Below, piece after piece: positions 48,085 through 57,085 of a stretch of 64,000 bases of DNA. The notes below the pieces were generated by a model, which made no database searches, was not told where the DNA came from, and saw nothing but the letters and a program-made list of their open reading frames with translations. The position numbers and the translations under genes were made by a program. Location: positions 1-64,000 of the forward strand of contig CAVZAB010000005.1 of NCBI GenBank assembly GCA_963773155.1. Direction: 5' to 3'. The DNA comes from CAVZAB01 sp963773155 (GTDB lineage: Bacteria > Pseudomonadota > Alphaproteobacteria > Rhizobiales > Beijerinckiaceae). Numbering within the stretch: the stretch's first letter is position 1; each line of letters starts with the position of its first letter.

Positions 48085-48399
48085 CTAGACCTCCTGCGGC
48101 AGGGTCAGAACCAGACCGTCGATCGCAGGCTGCCAGATGATTTGGCAAGACAGGCGCGAATGGGCAGCCAGCACCGGCAATTCGTCAAGTTTCTCGCGCT
48201 CGTCATCGCGCGGCGGCGGCAACAGCGCGGCAAAAGCCGGATCGACCACGACATGGCAGGTCGCACAGGTGCCTGCGCCGCCGCACAAGCCGGCCATGCC
48301 GACGCCATGGTCGCGAAGAATTTCCATGACCCGCCACCCCTCGACGGCAGCCAGCTGATGGTGTTGACCAGCGCGGTCGATGACATTCAGCACAGCCAT
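48085..48399 (-). CDS. 2Fe-2S ferredoxin, first gene of sulfite-reduction operon
   Basis: A 104-residue adrenodoxin-type 2Fe-2S ferredoxin with cluster ligands C39, C45, C48 (LCGGAGTCATCH) and C85 (RLSCQ). It probably feeds electrons to the sulfite reductase encoded downstream. ATG 48399 is preceded by AGGAC at good spacing; an upstream ATG (48432) would lie inside the operator. It is 4 bp from cysG. Confidence 0.88.
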   Translation of the reverse strand: MAVLNVIDRAGQHHQLAAVEGWRVMEILRDHGVGMAGLCGGAGTCATCHVVVDPAFAALLPPPRDDEREKLDELPVLAAHSRLSCQIIWQPAIDGLVLTLPQEV

Positions 48400-48510
48400 G
48401 ATAAGTCCTGTTTTGTTCGTTATTCCGAACAAGACTTAGGACAAACGGAATAAAAGTCAATTCACGAATAAATTGCGAATTCAATGTATATTTACATATT
48501 ACAACTGTAT
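48400..48510 (-). promoter_or_regulatory. Promoter/operator of the sulfite-reduction operon with nested inverted repeats
   Basis: The 111-bp gap between cobT and the ferredoxin gene is AT-rich. A perfect inverted repeat TTGTTCG-6 bp-CGAACAA lies at 48413-48432, enclosed by GTCCT/AGGAC arms at 48405-48409 and 48438-48442. A second repeat, TATTCCG...CGGAATA, with 7-bp arms, overlaps it (48421-48453). On the minus strand TTGACT around 48457 can serve as -35, with a poor -10 16-17 bp on, at the operator. The layout suggests repression by a dimeric regulator that is not encoded here. Confidence 0.55.
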
Positions 48511-49518
48511 TTACTGCGCTTTGGCAACCCCCGCCTCGGCGAATGTCGCCATGTCCCGATGGCAAGCAAGTGCGGCTTTCAGGATGCCCGTTGCGAGCGC
48601 GGCACCCGAGCCTTCGCCAAGCCGCATGCCGAGGGACAGGATCGGCGTCAATCCCAGGCGCTCCAGCACGACGCGATGCGCCCCTTCGGCGGACAGATGG
48701 CCAGCCAGGCAATGATCGAGACTGCGCGGGTCGAGTGCATGGAGGACGGCGGCCGCGGCGCAGACGACATAGCCGTCGAGAACGACCGGGATGCGTTGCA
48801 GGCGCGCCGCCACGATGGCGCCGGCAATGGCGGCGATCTCGCGCCCGCCAATGTAGCGCAAGGCATCGAGGGGATCTTCGATTTGCCCCTTGTGGCGCTC
48901 GACCGCAGCTTCGACCGCGGCAATCTTGCGGGCCAGCCCCGCTTCGTCGACGCCGGTGCCGCGGCCAACCCAATCGGCCGCCCGTCCGCCATAAAGCACG
49001 TGGTAAAGACAGGCGGCGATCGTTGTGTTGCCGATCCCCATTTCGCCGAGACACAACAGGTCGGTCCCCCCGGCGATCGCTTCCATGCCGAAGGCGATCG
49101 TTGCCGCACAGGTTCGCTCGTCCATGGCCGGCGCTTCGGTGATGTCCTCGGTCGGCATATCGAGGGCGAGTTCGTAGACCTTTAGGCCAATGCCGAATGT
49201 GGCGCAGATCTGGTTGATGGCAGCACCGCCGGCGGTGAAATTGTCCATCATGCTGCGGGTGACCGAGGCCGGATAGGGGCTCACTCCCTTGGCGACGACG
49301 CCGTGATTGCCGGCGAAGACCGCGACCATCGGCTGGTCGAGGCTTGGCATCGGCTTGCCCTGCCATGCCGCAAGATGTTCGACCAGCGTTGCGAGGCGGC
49401 CGAGCGAACCGGCAGGCTTTGTCAAGTCGCGGTCGCGGCGGCGCACTGCCTCGACACTCGCCTGATCGGCGCCCGGCATTTTGACTAAGAGGTCGCGGAT
49501 GTCATCGAAAGGCGGCAT
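48511..49518 (-). CDS. cobT: Nicotinate-nucleotide-dimethylbenzimidazole phosphoribosyltransferase
   Basis: CobT makes alpha-ribazole phosphate from dimethylbenzimidazole and nicotinate mononucleotide for the lower ligand of cobalamin. 335 residues with LTKPAGSLGRLATLVEHLAAWQ (in parts), FAGNHGVVAKGVSPYP near 68, NFTAGGAAINQI near 92, LGEMGIGNTT near 157-166 and LGMRLGEGSGAALA near 300, including the catalytic Glu of the C-terminal region. ATG 49518 begins the family N-terminus MPPFDDIRDLL. In many alphaproteobacteria cobT and cobS are direct divergent neighbours; here a transporter set lies between them. Confidence 0.93.
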   Translation of the reverse strand: MPPFDDIRDLLVKMPGADQASVEAVRRRDRDLTKPAGSLGRLATLVEHLAAWQGKPMPSLDQPMVAVFAGNHGVVAKGVSPYPASVTRSMMDNFTAGGAAINQICATFGIGLKVYELALDMPTEDITEAPAMDERTCAATIAFGMEAIAGGTDLLCLGEMGIGNTTIAACLYHVLYGGRAADWVGRGTGVDEAGLARKIAAVEAAVERHKGQIEDPLDALRYIGGREIAAIAGAIVAARLQRIPVVLDGYVVCAAAAVLHALDPRSLDHCLAGHLSAEGAHRVVLERLGLTPILSLGMRLGEGSGAALATGILKAALACHRDMATFAEAGVAKAQ

Positions 49519-49588
49519 GTTGCTGTCCTGGTACTGCAGCGATCGGCTTGATAGTGCATCGCGGCCGGTTTGGCCAACGGCAAGCCCT

Positions 49589-51109
49589 TCAGGCTGCGAG
49601 CGCCCGGGCGCTCTCGCCAAGCGCCGCAATGCCTGCCTCGATCCGTTCGGCCGGGATCGACGAAAAGCCAAGCCGCAGAAACCGTCGCGCCGGCGTCGGT
49701 CGCATGAAGAAGATATCGCCGGGTTCGACCAATACCCCGCGCGTTTCTGCCCGCTGCGCCAGCAAGCCGGTGTCGAGGCCTTGCGGCGCCGCGAGCCAGA
49801 AGCTCGAAGCCCCGGGAGCTCGGGTCCAGGAAAAGCCGGCGAGATGCCGCTGCAAGGCCGCTTCAAGGATAGCGCCGCGCTCCTGCAACGCTAGGCCGAC
49901 CCGCCGTAGATGCGACTTATAATGACCCAGTCCAAGAAACAGAGCGGCGGTCCGCTGATTGTTGACTGGCGGATGACGCAGCATCAGCCGGCGGAGCGCC
50001 CTCAATTCGCGCACCACCGGCTCCGGCCCGACGATGAAGCCGAGCCGAAGGCCGGGTGCGAGCAACTTGGAGAGACTGCCGACATAGAGGATGCGGCCGT
50101 CTCCGTCGCCGCTTTTGAGAGCCGGCCTCTGATCGGGGTCCGAGCCGAGGTCGCTTTCGTAATCATCCTCGATGATCACCATATCGTGGCGTGCCGCGAG
50201 TTGCAGAAGCGCCGCGCGCCGGTCCGCAGAGAGGGCGACACTTGTCGGGCATTGGTGGCCGGCGGTGACATAGAGATAACGGCATCGGGCAAGTTCCGGC
50301 GATATGACGAGACCGTCCTCGTCGATCGGCAGCGCCCGTACTTGCGCCGCCATCATCAGGAAAATATTGCGCGCATCCGGATAGCCGGGATCCTCGACCC
50401 CGATCGGTGTTCCGGGCCGCAGCAGCAATTGCGCCAGCAGAAACAACGCCTGTTGGGCACCGAGCGTGACGATTAGCTCGTCCGGCCGGGCCCAGATGCC
50501 GCGACGCGGCAGCACGTGCAGGCGCAATTGGTCGACCAGGTCGGAATCGTCGCCGTCAATCATGTCGCGTGCCCAATTATGAATCTCGAGAACGCTCAGC
50601 GCCGCCCGGGCGCACTCGCGCCAATCATTGGTAGGAAACAACGTTCGGTCGAACTGGCCATAGAGGAAAGGATAGGGATGGCTCAGCCAATCGCGGGGCT
50701 TGACGATATTGCGCTGGCCGCTCGGCGCAATGGCAAAACGACGCTGCCAGTCGAGACCCGGATCAATAGCGCCACGCGCCGGCACTTCTCTCCCACGCGC
50801 GAGTGGCCGATCGCTCGGCGCGGCGGGATTGGTGATGAAGTAGCCGCTGCGCTGGCGCGCAGCGAGCAGGCCCTCGTCGACCAATTGCTGATAGGCAAGC
50901 ACGACCGTATTGCGGGCGACGCCGAGCAGGTGCGCCAATTCGCGACTCGACGGCATGCGGGCATGCGCCGGTATGCGGCCGCTCTCGATCGCGGCCACAA
51001 CCATCTGCCGGATCCGTACCTGCAACGAGCGCTCACTATTGGCAAACGTGCTGAACAGGGCGCCCCAGATTGCCGGTCCGCCGGCCCCACCTCGGCCCTT
51101 TTTTCGCAA
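49589..51109 (-). CDS. MocR-type transcriptional regulator (GntR HTH fused to aminotransferase domain)
   Basis: MocR/PdxR family: N-terminal winged HTH (MPSSRELAHLLGVARNTVVLAY, in parts) followed by a fold-type I aminotransferase domain. Its marks are GAQQALFLLAQLL, VEDPGYPDARNIF, EDDYESDL and the PLP lysine in YVGSLSKLLAPGLRLGF. Such proteins sense PLP adducts of amines or amino acids and usually control an adjacent transporter or enzyme gene. The N-terminus is unsettled: TTG 51109 is one option and the frame stays open to 51325 with low-complexity residues. Divergent from the polyamine-type ABC operon and upstream of cobT on the same strand. Confidence 0.85.
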   Translation of the reverse strand: MRKKGRGGAGGPAIWGALFSTFANSERSLQVRIRQMVVAAIESGRIPAHARMPSSRELAHLLGVARNTVVLAYQQLVDEGLLAARQRSGYFITNPAAPSDRPLARGREVPARGAIDPGLDWQRRFAIAPSGQRNIVKPRDWLSHPYPFLYGQFDRTLFPTNDWRECARAALSVLEIHNWARDMIDGDDSDLVDQLRLHVLPRRGIWARPDELIVTLGAQQALFLLAQLLLRPGTPIGVEDPGYPDARNIFLMMAAQVRALPIDEDGLVISPELARCRYLYVTAGHQCPTSVALSADRRAALLQLAARHDMVIIEDDYESDLGSDPDQRPALKSGDGDGRILYVGSLSKLLAPGLRLGFIVGPEPVVRELRALRRLMLRHPPVNNQRTAALFLGLGHYKSHLRRVGLALQERGAILEAALQRHLAGFSWTRAPGASSFWLAAPQGLDTGLLAQRAETRGVLVEPGDIFFMRPTPARRFLRLGFSSIPAERIEAGIAALGESARALAA

Positions 51110-51592
51110 AGCCTGTCGCGCTGGCGTTCGCTGAGCCAAGTTCCGGTCTCCTGGCGGCCCGCCGATCGGACCGCTTTGCCGGCCAGTCTGCCGAAAGCCG
51201 GGCCAAATGCAAAGGCGCCAGCATCGGCCAGGGGCCAGCTGGAAGGCGGCCCTATAGGGGGCAGCCCTATTCGGACGCGGTGGCAGCACCCGGCGGCGCT
51301 GGCAAGGTAACGAAATGGTTGACAAACGTTGCTGTTGTCTTGACCTTCATAAGTCTTGAGGGCTTGCGGGGCGCGCGTCACGTGGCGTCGAACCGCTGCC
51401 CTTGGTGTCGATGCCAAGGCAAGGTCTGCCAAAACGACAAGGCAGCAGGTTAATCAGGGAGTGCGCTCGGCTGGGCGGTAGTGGCAGGCAATCCTGCCTC
51501 GGCCACGGGCAAGCGAATTTCGGCCAGCGGATGGGCATGACTAAGGCAAGGCTTCGGCGTGAATGGTTTGTAACAGGGGAGACTAGGGCGTT
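51110..51592. other. Divergent control region between regulator and transporter operon
   Basis: Should contain both promoters and the MocR operator. TTGACA occurs at 51319-51324 and TTGACC at 51340-51345, but neither has a convincing -10 partner. CAGGGGAGAC before 51593 is the ribosome binding site of the binding-protein gene. I found no clear direct-repeat operator by eye. Confidence 0.4.
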
Positions 51593-52726
51593 ATGAAGAC
51601 AACCAATTTCGTGAACCGTCGCTCGATCTTGAAGGGATCGGCGACCATCGGCCTCGGCGTCATAGCGGCGCCGGCGCTGATTAGAGGCAGCCTGGCATCG
51701 TCCGGCGAATTGAACTTCATGGGCTGGGCCGGCTATGACGGTCTTGCCAAAGACGTGTTTCCGGCCTTCGAGAAGAAGACAGGCATCAAGGTGAACTTCG
51801 TCGAGCAGCCCGATCAGGATGCTTTCTTCGCTCAGGCAAAGTTGTCGCTGCAGACCGGCGCCATCGATGTGAGTGAGCCGACCGTCGACCGAGCGGCAAG
51901 TTGGACCAGCAACGGCCTGCTGCAGGGCTGGGACACGAGCAAGCTCGCCATGGACAATTACCTGCCGGGGCTCGCCGACGGCGCCGCTGGCGAGTCGGCT
52001 ACCATCGCCGGCAAACGGATGATCGTGCCGAGCGTTTGGGGCACGGAAGCCATGGTCTACAGCATCAAGGACGCGCCGACGAGCTATGGCAAGTCCAGTC
52101 TCGGCGATCTATTCGACGAAAAATACGTGGGCAAAGTCTGCTTGCGCGCCCATTCGTCGCTCGCCGCCATGGGCCGTTGGCTCGACAGTCAGGGCAAGTT
52201 GCCGAAGCCGTGGCTTGCTAGCTACAAGGACGAGGCGACGATGAAGCAATTGTGGGACATCGCGCTCGCTGAGGCGATCAAGCACAAAAAGAATGTCGCC
52301 CAGTTTTGGTCGGGCGAGAACGAGGCGCAGGCCGCCTTCAAGACCAATGGCTGTGTCATCGGCCTCAATTGGGATTCGACCGGCTACAATCTGCGCAATG
52401 ATGGCTTCGGTTTCATCGCGCCGAAGGAAGGCGCCTTTGCCTGGAACCAAGGCTTCGTGCTCCTGTCCAATGCCAAGAATGTCCCGCAGGCGCACGAATT
52501 CGCCAAGTGGGTGTCGACTGCTGAGGGTTCGGCGGCTTGGGCCACCGCATTCTCGGCCAATCCGGTCGGCAAGGGCGGCATTGAGCTCACCGCCGAGGAG
52601 GTCAAGAAATTCTACAAGAGTGCCTATCCGGGCGACGCGCTGCAGAAATTGTGGTGGTGGCCCAATCAGGAGGCGTGGTTCGTCAAGTTGCGCGGCGAAT
52701 ATGCCGACAAGTGGAAGGCTGCCTGA
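51593..52726 (+). CDS. ABC transporter substrate-binding protein, spermidine/putrescine type
   Basis: A 377-residue periplasmic binding protein of the PotD/PotF superfamily. The signal peptide begins VNRRSILKGSATIGLG, a twin-arginine-like motif. Mature-part pieces are LNFMGWAGYDGLAKDVFPAFEKKTGIKVNFVEQP (in parts: MGWAGYDG, GIKVNFVEQ), VPSVWGTEAMVY and LWWWPNQEAWFVKL. The residues that line the ligand pocket cannot be told apart by eye, so polyamine versus another amine or organic cation is open. First gene of a four-gene transport unit, followed after 105 bp by the ATPase. Confidence 0.85.
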   Translation: MKTTNFVNRRSILKGSATIGLGVIAAPALIRGSLASSGELNFMGWAGYDGLAKDVFPAFEKKTGIKVNFVEQPDQDAFFAQAKLSLQTGAIDVSEPTVDRAASWTSNGLLQGWDTSKLAMDNYLPGLADGAAGESATIAGKRMIVPSVWGTEAMVYSIKDAPTSYGKSSLGDLFDEKYVGKVCLRAHSSLAAMGRWLDSQGKLPKPWLASYKDEATMKQLWDIALAEAIKHKKNVAQFWSGENEAQAAFKTNGCVIGLNWDSTGYNLRNDGFGFIAPKEGAFAWNQGFVLLSNAKNVPQAHEFAKWVSTAEGSAAWATAFSANPVGKGGIELTAEEVKKFYKSAYPGDALQKLWWWPNQEAWFVKLRGEYADKWKAA

Positions 52727-52831
52727 GCGACGGCTTTACGACAATGCGGCTGGCCGGGCCTCGCCAGGGGCCCGGCCAGCGCAGCTGGCAATGGGGCGCC
52801 ACGAACAGACGGCGGGCGGGGCATTGACGCG

Positions 52832-53932
52832 ATGAGTGCAAAAGTGGAATTGGCGGGCGTCTCCGCCGATTTTGGGTCTTTTCGAGCTGTCGATCGGGTC
52901 GACGTGACGATCGAGGAGGGCGAGTTCTTTTCGTTTCTGGGGCCCTCCGGCTGCGGCAAGACGACGATTCTCCGGATGATTTCCGGATTCATCGACCCGA
53001 GCGAGGGCCAGATCCGGATCGGCGGCCAAGTGATGCGCGGCATCGGTCCCAACCGCCGACCGACCGCCCTCATCTTCCAGAATCTCGCGTTATTCCCGCT
53101 GATGCCGGTATGGGAAAATATTTCGTTCGGGCTCGAGGTCCGGGGCGCGAATAAACAGACCCGCCGGCAGCGGGCCGATGAATTGCTCCGGCTGGTCGAT
53201 CTTCCCGGCGCTGCCGACAAGTCGATTGGCCAGCTATCCGGCGGCCAGAAGCAGCGCGTTGCAATCGCCCGGGCGCTCGCCGTCGAACCTAAGGTCATGC
53301 TGCTCGACGAACCCCTATCGGCGCTCGACTTGAAACTGCGCCAGCACATGCGCGCCGAACTGCGCGCCATTCAGAAGCGAACCAACGTCACTTTCATTTA
53401 CATCACCCACGATCAGGGCGAGGCGCTCGCCATGTCTGACCGCGTGGGCGTCATGTCGCATGGCAAGCTCCAGCAGATCGCGACGCCGCAGGAAATCTAC
53501 AACCGGCCAGCCAATGGCTTTGTCGCTTCCTTCGTCGGCGAGAACAACGTTTTTACTGGCGAGATCCAGTCAAGCGGCAATGGCATGGCGGTCTATCAGA
53601 CCGCCCATGGCCCCTTCCGGGCCATGCTCGGCGAGGGCGTGCGGCCGCAAACCCCGTCGAAACTCTACGTCCGCCCCGAACATACAAAGCTTATGAACGC
53701 GCCGGTTGCTGACCAAAACACCATTCCGGTTGTCGTCGAGGACATCGCATTCGAGGGTAATTTCTTCAACATTTCGGTCCGCAGCGGCCAAGGCCAGCGC
53801 TTCACCGTCGAAACCCGCAATGACGGTTCGGTGAGTGGCGTGCCGTCCGGCGGCGGCTGGCATCTGACCTTTGATCCGCAAAATGCCTTCATTCTCGCCG
53901 ACGAAAGCGTGCCGGCCGAGCTGCCCCAATGA
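52832..53932 (+). CDS. potA: ABC transporter ATP-binding protein, PotA type
   Basis: A 366-residue PotA/FbpC-type ATPase with Walker A GPSGCGKTT near 38, Q-loop FQNLALFPLMPVWEN near 80, signature LSGGQKQRVAIARAL near 133, Walker B VMLLDEPLSALD near 152, and H-loop YITHDQGEALAMSD. A TOBE-type regulatory domain fills the last ~130 residues. Start ATG 52832 lies 105 bp after the binding-protein gene. Its stop overlaps the next ATG by 4 bp. Confidence 0.9.
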   Translation: MSAKVELAGVSADFGSFRAVDRVDVTIEEGEFFSFLGPSGCGKTTILRMISGFIDPSEGQIRIGGQVMRGIGPNRRPTALIFQNLALFPLMPVWENISFGLEVRGANKQTRRQRADELLRLVDLPGAADKSIGQLSGGQKQRVAIARALAVEPKVMLLDEPLSALDLKLRQHMRAELRAIQKRTNVTFIYITHDQGEALAMSDRVGVMSHGKLQQIATPQEIYNRPANGFVASFVGENNVFTGEIQSSGNGMAVYQTAHGPFRAMLGEGVRPQTPSKLYVRPEHTKLMNAPVADQNTIPVVVEDIAFEGNFFNISVRSGQGQRFTVETRNDGSVSGVPSGGGWHLTFDPQNAFILADESVPAELPQ

Positions 53933-54813
53933 GAGAAATGCTGCGCCGCTACGGCGCCTTGCTGACCGGTGTTTTTGCGCTGCTGACCGGCTTTTGGCTC
54001 CTTGCCCTCGTCGTCCTGCCGGATCTCTATCTGTTTGAGAATTCGTTCCGGCCCTATCTGCCGGTCTCCGACGTCGGCGGCCCGAAGGATTTCTACAGTT
54101 TCAATAATTATCTCACCTTTTTCACAAGTCCGATCCACATCCAGGTGTTTGTCTGGACCGTTCTCTATAGCAGCATCGTCACCGCCATCTGCCTCGTGAT
54201 CGCCTATCCGTTGGCCTATTATCTCGCCAAGGTCGCGGGCCGCTCGGCGGTGCCGACCCTGTTTCTACTTCTTCTGATTCCGCTCTGGGTAAGCGAAATC
54301 CTGCGCTCCTTCGCTTGGTTCATTATCCTCTCGCTGAAGGGGCCGCTTAATTACGGACTGATCGGGCTCGGTCTGATCCAGGACCCGATCCGCTGGATGA
54401 CCGGCTTCAACAGCGTCATCATCGGGCTCGTCTATACCTATGTGCTGTTTATGCTTTTCCCGGTGTACAATGCGGTCCAATCACTCGATACCAACCAGAT
54501 TGAAGCAGCCCAGGACCTCGGATCATCCTGGTGGCGAACCCATTGGCGGGTGATCCTGCCGCATGCCAAGCCCGGCATTGCTTCGGGCTGCGTCATGGTC
54601 TTCATGCTGTCGGCAGGCTCAATCATCGTGCCGTCCTTGCTTGCCTCGACCAGTTCACGCTGGTTCACCGAAATCATTCAGCAATGGATGTTCGAGTCGC
54701 AGGATTGGAACACCGGATCGGCTTACGCCTTCCTGCTGCTGCTGCTGTGCACCATATTCGTGACCGTGATGACCCGCGTCTTCCGGGTGAGCCTCGCCGA
54801 TATAGCGAAATAG
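53929..54813 (+). CDS. potB: ABC transporter permease, PotB type
   Basis: A 294-residue permease with six spans. The N-terminal span (GALLTGVFALLTGFWLLALVVLP) is followed by a periplasmic loop (YLPVSDVGGPKDFYS) and the EAA loop EAAQDLGSSWWRTHWRVILPHA (core EAAQDLGSSWW) that contacts the ATPase. The length and the sequence of the last spans match PotB/PotH-type permeases. Overlaps the ATPase gene (ATGA). Confidence 0.88.
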   Translation: MREMLRRYGALLTGVFALLTGFWLLALVVLPDLYLFENSFRPYLPVSDVGGPKDFYSFNNYLTFFTSPIHIQVFVWTVLYSSIVTAICLVIAYPLAYYLAKVAGRSAVPTLFLLLLIPLWVSEILRSFAWFIILSLKGPLNYGLIGLGLIQDPIRWMTGFNSVIIGLVYTYVLFMLFPVYNAVQSLDTNQIEAAQDLGSSWWRTHWRVILPHAKPGIASGCVMVFMLSAGSIIVPSLLASTSSRWFTEIIQQWMFESQDWNTGSAYAFLLLLLCTIFVTVMTRVFRVSLADIAK

Positions 54814-54818
54814 AACCG

Positions 54819-55628
54819 ATGAACCGATCCTCGAATTGGTTATTCCATGCCTATATGGCGATATTCCTCGCCTATATGCTGCTACCTTTGGTGGTGATGG
54901 GCGGCGCCGCGCTGAACGATTCCAAATTTCCCTCGATCTATCCCTGGGTCGGTCTAACCAATCGATGGTTTGTCGATCTGTGGCGTGATCCGCGGATGTG
55001 GACGGCGATGCGCAATACGCTGTTCGTCGCCCTCGCTGTGGTTGCGATGGCGGTACCGATCGGAACCGCTGCGGCGATCCTCGTCAACAGTCTGACCGGG
55101 CGTTTCCGCTCGGCGCTTTATGGGTTCATGGTCGCCCCGATCCTGACGCCCGGCGCGGTCATCGGCATTTCGACCCTATTATTTTGGAACAAACTCGCGG
55201 TGCCGGCCGGGCTGCATTTGTCGGCGCTCGGTCAGACCTCGTTCATCGCCGCCTATGTCATGCTGCTGGTGCTTGCCAGGCTACAGAGTTTTGACCGCGG
55301 TCTGGAGGAGGCCGCCCTCGATCTCGGCGCCAGTCATTTCCAGGTCATACGCCGCATCCTGCTGCCCCATCTCTATCCGGCCATCGGCGCTGGCGCCGTC
55401 ATTGCCTTTTTCCAGTCGGTCGAGAATTTCAACACGACCCTGTTCACACGCGGCAATTCCGACACGCTTACCGTCTATGTCGGATCGAAGGTGCGAAGCG
55501 GCATCACGCCGACAATCAATGCGCTTGCGCTGATCTTGATCGCGCTGACGCTGGTTGGCGCGATCCTTTACGAAGTCTCGCGCCGGCGGGCCGAGCGGCG
55601 GGCGAGACTCGTCGAGGCGATCGAGTGA
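54819..55628 (+). CDS. potC: ABC transporter permease, PotC type
   Basis: A 269-residue permease with six spans. The first is FHAYMAIFLAYMLLPLVVMGG, and the EAA loop is EEAALDLGASHFQVIRRILLP (core EAALDLGASHF). The C-terminus is Arg-rich (SRRRAERRARLVEAIE). ATG 54819 starts 5 bp after the potB stop. The final codons overlap the GTG of cobS (GTGA), so translation of cobS is coupled to the transporter. Confidence 0.87.
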   Translation: MNRSSNWLFHAYMAIFLAYMLLPLVVMGGAALNDSKFPSIYPWVGLTNRWFVDLWRDPRMWTAMRNTLFVALAVVAMAVPIGTAAAILVNSLTGRFRSALYGFMVAPILTPGAVIGISTLLFWNKLAVPAGLHLSALGQTSFIAAYVMLLVLARLQSFDRGLEEAALDLGASHFQVIRRILLPHLYPAIGAGAVIAFFQSVENFNTTLFTRGNSDTLTVYVGSKVRSGITPTINALALILIALTLVGAILYEVSRRRAERRARLVEAIE

Positions 55629-56476
55629 ATGAACCCTTGCGTCCGGCCGCGTCGGAAAAGGCGACGGAAATGCGTAGGTTCCCGCGCTTTACAGCTCTTG
55701 GCGAAGACTGTCTTGCCTGTCTGCGCTTCTACACTAGGCTTGGCATCCCAATCTTTGCCTTTGAACGCCAGCCTTACGCCATGCCGGATTTTTCTAGGCT
55801 CGCCGTGGTTTTGCCCTTCGTTGGCGCACTGATCGGAGCGAGTGGCGCCTTGGCCCTTGTCGCCGCCGCAGCCTTTGATCTGCCGCCGTTGGTTTGTGCC
55901 GCCCTTTCCATCGCCGTTCTATTGCGCGTCACCGGGGCGTTTCACGAGGATGGCCTTGCCGACGTTGCCGATGGATTCGGCGGCGGTTGGACCCCAGCGA
56001 GACGGCTCGAAATCATGCGCGACAGTCGCATTGGCGCGTTCGGCGCCACCGCGCTCGCCATTGCGTTGATATTGCGTGTCAGCCTAATCGCTGCCCTGAT
56101 CGGGCGCCACGGGACCGCAATCGCTGCAGCCGACCTCATCGCCACCGCGTCCCTGTCTAGGGTCGCGGGCCTGCTGCCACTTACCCTGCTGACTCCGGCC
56201 CGTCCGGATGGCGCCGGGCAGGCGGCCCAGCGCACCCGCCCGAAAGCCTGGCTCTTGGCGGCGCTTGGCGCAGCTCTTGTCACGGTCGCGCTGGCCGGCG
56301 GCGCCCTCGCGCGCCCGCTTGCGACGGGGCTTGCTGCCGCAGCTGGTGGCTTCTACATGACAAGTCTGGCGCGTCAGCTGATTGGTGGCCAGACCGGCGA
56401 TGTGGCCGGTGCCGCCCAGCAGGTTGCCGAAATCGCCTGTTTGTGTGTCTATCTGGGCCAATGGCCGATGGGATGA
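55625..56476 (+). CDS. cobS: Adenosylcobinamide-GDP ribazoletransferase (cobalamin synthase)
   Basis: CobS joins adenosylcobinamide-GDP and alpha-ribazole (made via CobT) in the inner membrane to complete cobalamin. 283 residues with about six hydrophobic spans. The conserved metal motif FHEDGLADVADGFGGG is near 105, and MRDSRIGAFGATALA follows near 138. GTG 55625 is the only start that matches the family N-terminus (LACLRFYTRLGIP) with the overlap. The stop overlaps the ATG of DUF1289. Position at the end of the transporter operon is unusual. Confidence 0.93.
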   Translation: MNEPLRPAASEKATEMRRFPRFTALGEDCLACLRFYTRLGIPIFAFERQPYAMPDFSRLAVVLPFVGALIGASGALALVAAAAFDLPPLVCAALSIAVLLRVTGAFHEDGLADVADGFGGGWTPARRLEIMRDSRIGAFGATALAIALILRVSLIAALIGRHGTAIAAADLIATASLSRVAGLLPLTLLTPARPDGAGQAAQRTRPKAWLLAALGAALVTVALAGGALARPLATGLAAAAGGFYMTSLARQLIGGQTGDVAGAAQQVAEIACLCVYLGQWPMG

Positions 56477-56733
56477 ACATGTCTGACCCGCAAACACCCT
56501 GCATCAAGGTTTGCGTCATCGAACCCGGTTCGGGATGGTGCTTGGGATGCGGCCGGACCGGTTCGGAGATCGCCGCTTGGCCCTATCTGGCGGCGGCCGA
56601 ACGAGCTGCCATCCTCGCCGGTCTTGCCAACCGGCTGAACGGTCTAAAGCGGCGGTCGGGGCGCGGCGAAGGACGGCGGTTGCCGAGCGAGCGCCGGCGA
56701 CAACCCCCACCGGGTTCGCGGGAGGGTGGCTAA
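56473..56733 (+). CDS. DUF1289 small cysteine-motif protein
   Basis: An 86-residue DUF1289 protein. The domain is C10-x3-C14-x8-C23-x2-C26 (PCIKVCVIEPGSGWCLGCGRT) followed by the AWPYLAAAERAAIL helix and a basic, Pro/Arg-rich tail. The four cysteines suggest metal or iron-sulfur binding. Common next to cob or dus genes in proteobacteria; function unproven. Start ATG 56473 overlaps the cobS stop (ATGA). Confidence 0.88.
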   Translation: MNMSDPQTPCIKVCVIEPGSGWCLGCGRTGSEIAAWPYLAAAERAAILAGLANRLNGLKRRSGRGEGRRLPSERRRQPPPGSREGG

Positions 56734-57085
56734 GTCGAAGGAATTAGGTCAGGGCTCCGGTTTATGCCAATCGGGGAAGCGTGCCGCGTGATCGCCAAAA
56801 TTCTCCTGCTTTTTAAAGGACTTGGACATATTTGACACGACTTACGCCAAATTTTAGCCAGAATTGCTGTGGAACGTCTTTTGCGGGCGCGGAATTGTCG
56901 GCGATCTGCTAGTCTCCCGCGTTAAGGCGATCGTTAAGGCGATAAGGTTAGGTGCGCCAATCCCGGGAATGGGCGGTGTCACCAGGCAAGCCGGCCGGGG
57001 ACGGCGCGCTCGAGCAAGACACCGGGCAATCGGGGCTGATCGGGTGGCGGCGATGGTCGCGGCCGCCGAGCGAGGAAAGTTGATT
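56734..57085. other. 352-bp intergenic region with an 11-bp direct repeat
   Basis: GTTAAGGCGAT is repeated at 56921-56931 and 56933-56943. GAGGAAAG at 57071 is the ribosome binding site of the next gene. No gene is recognised; a long frame from 56864 is open but lacks coding character before 57086. Confidence 0.5.

Noticed and set aside
48400..56734. Cobalamin riboswitch upstream of cobT or cobS
   Set aside because: I looked for the B12-box type sequence in the control regions and saw none; only reading by eye was possible, so absence is not proven.
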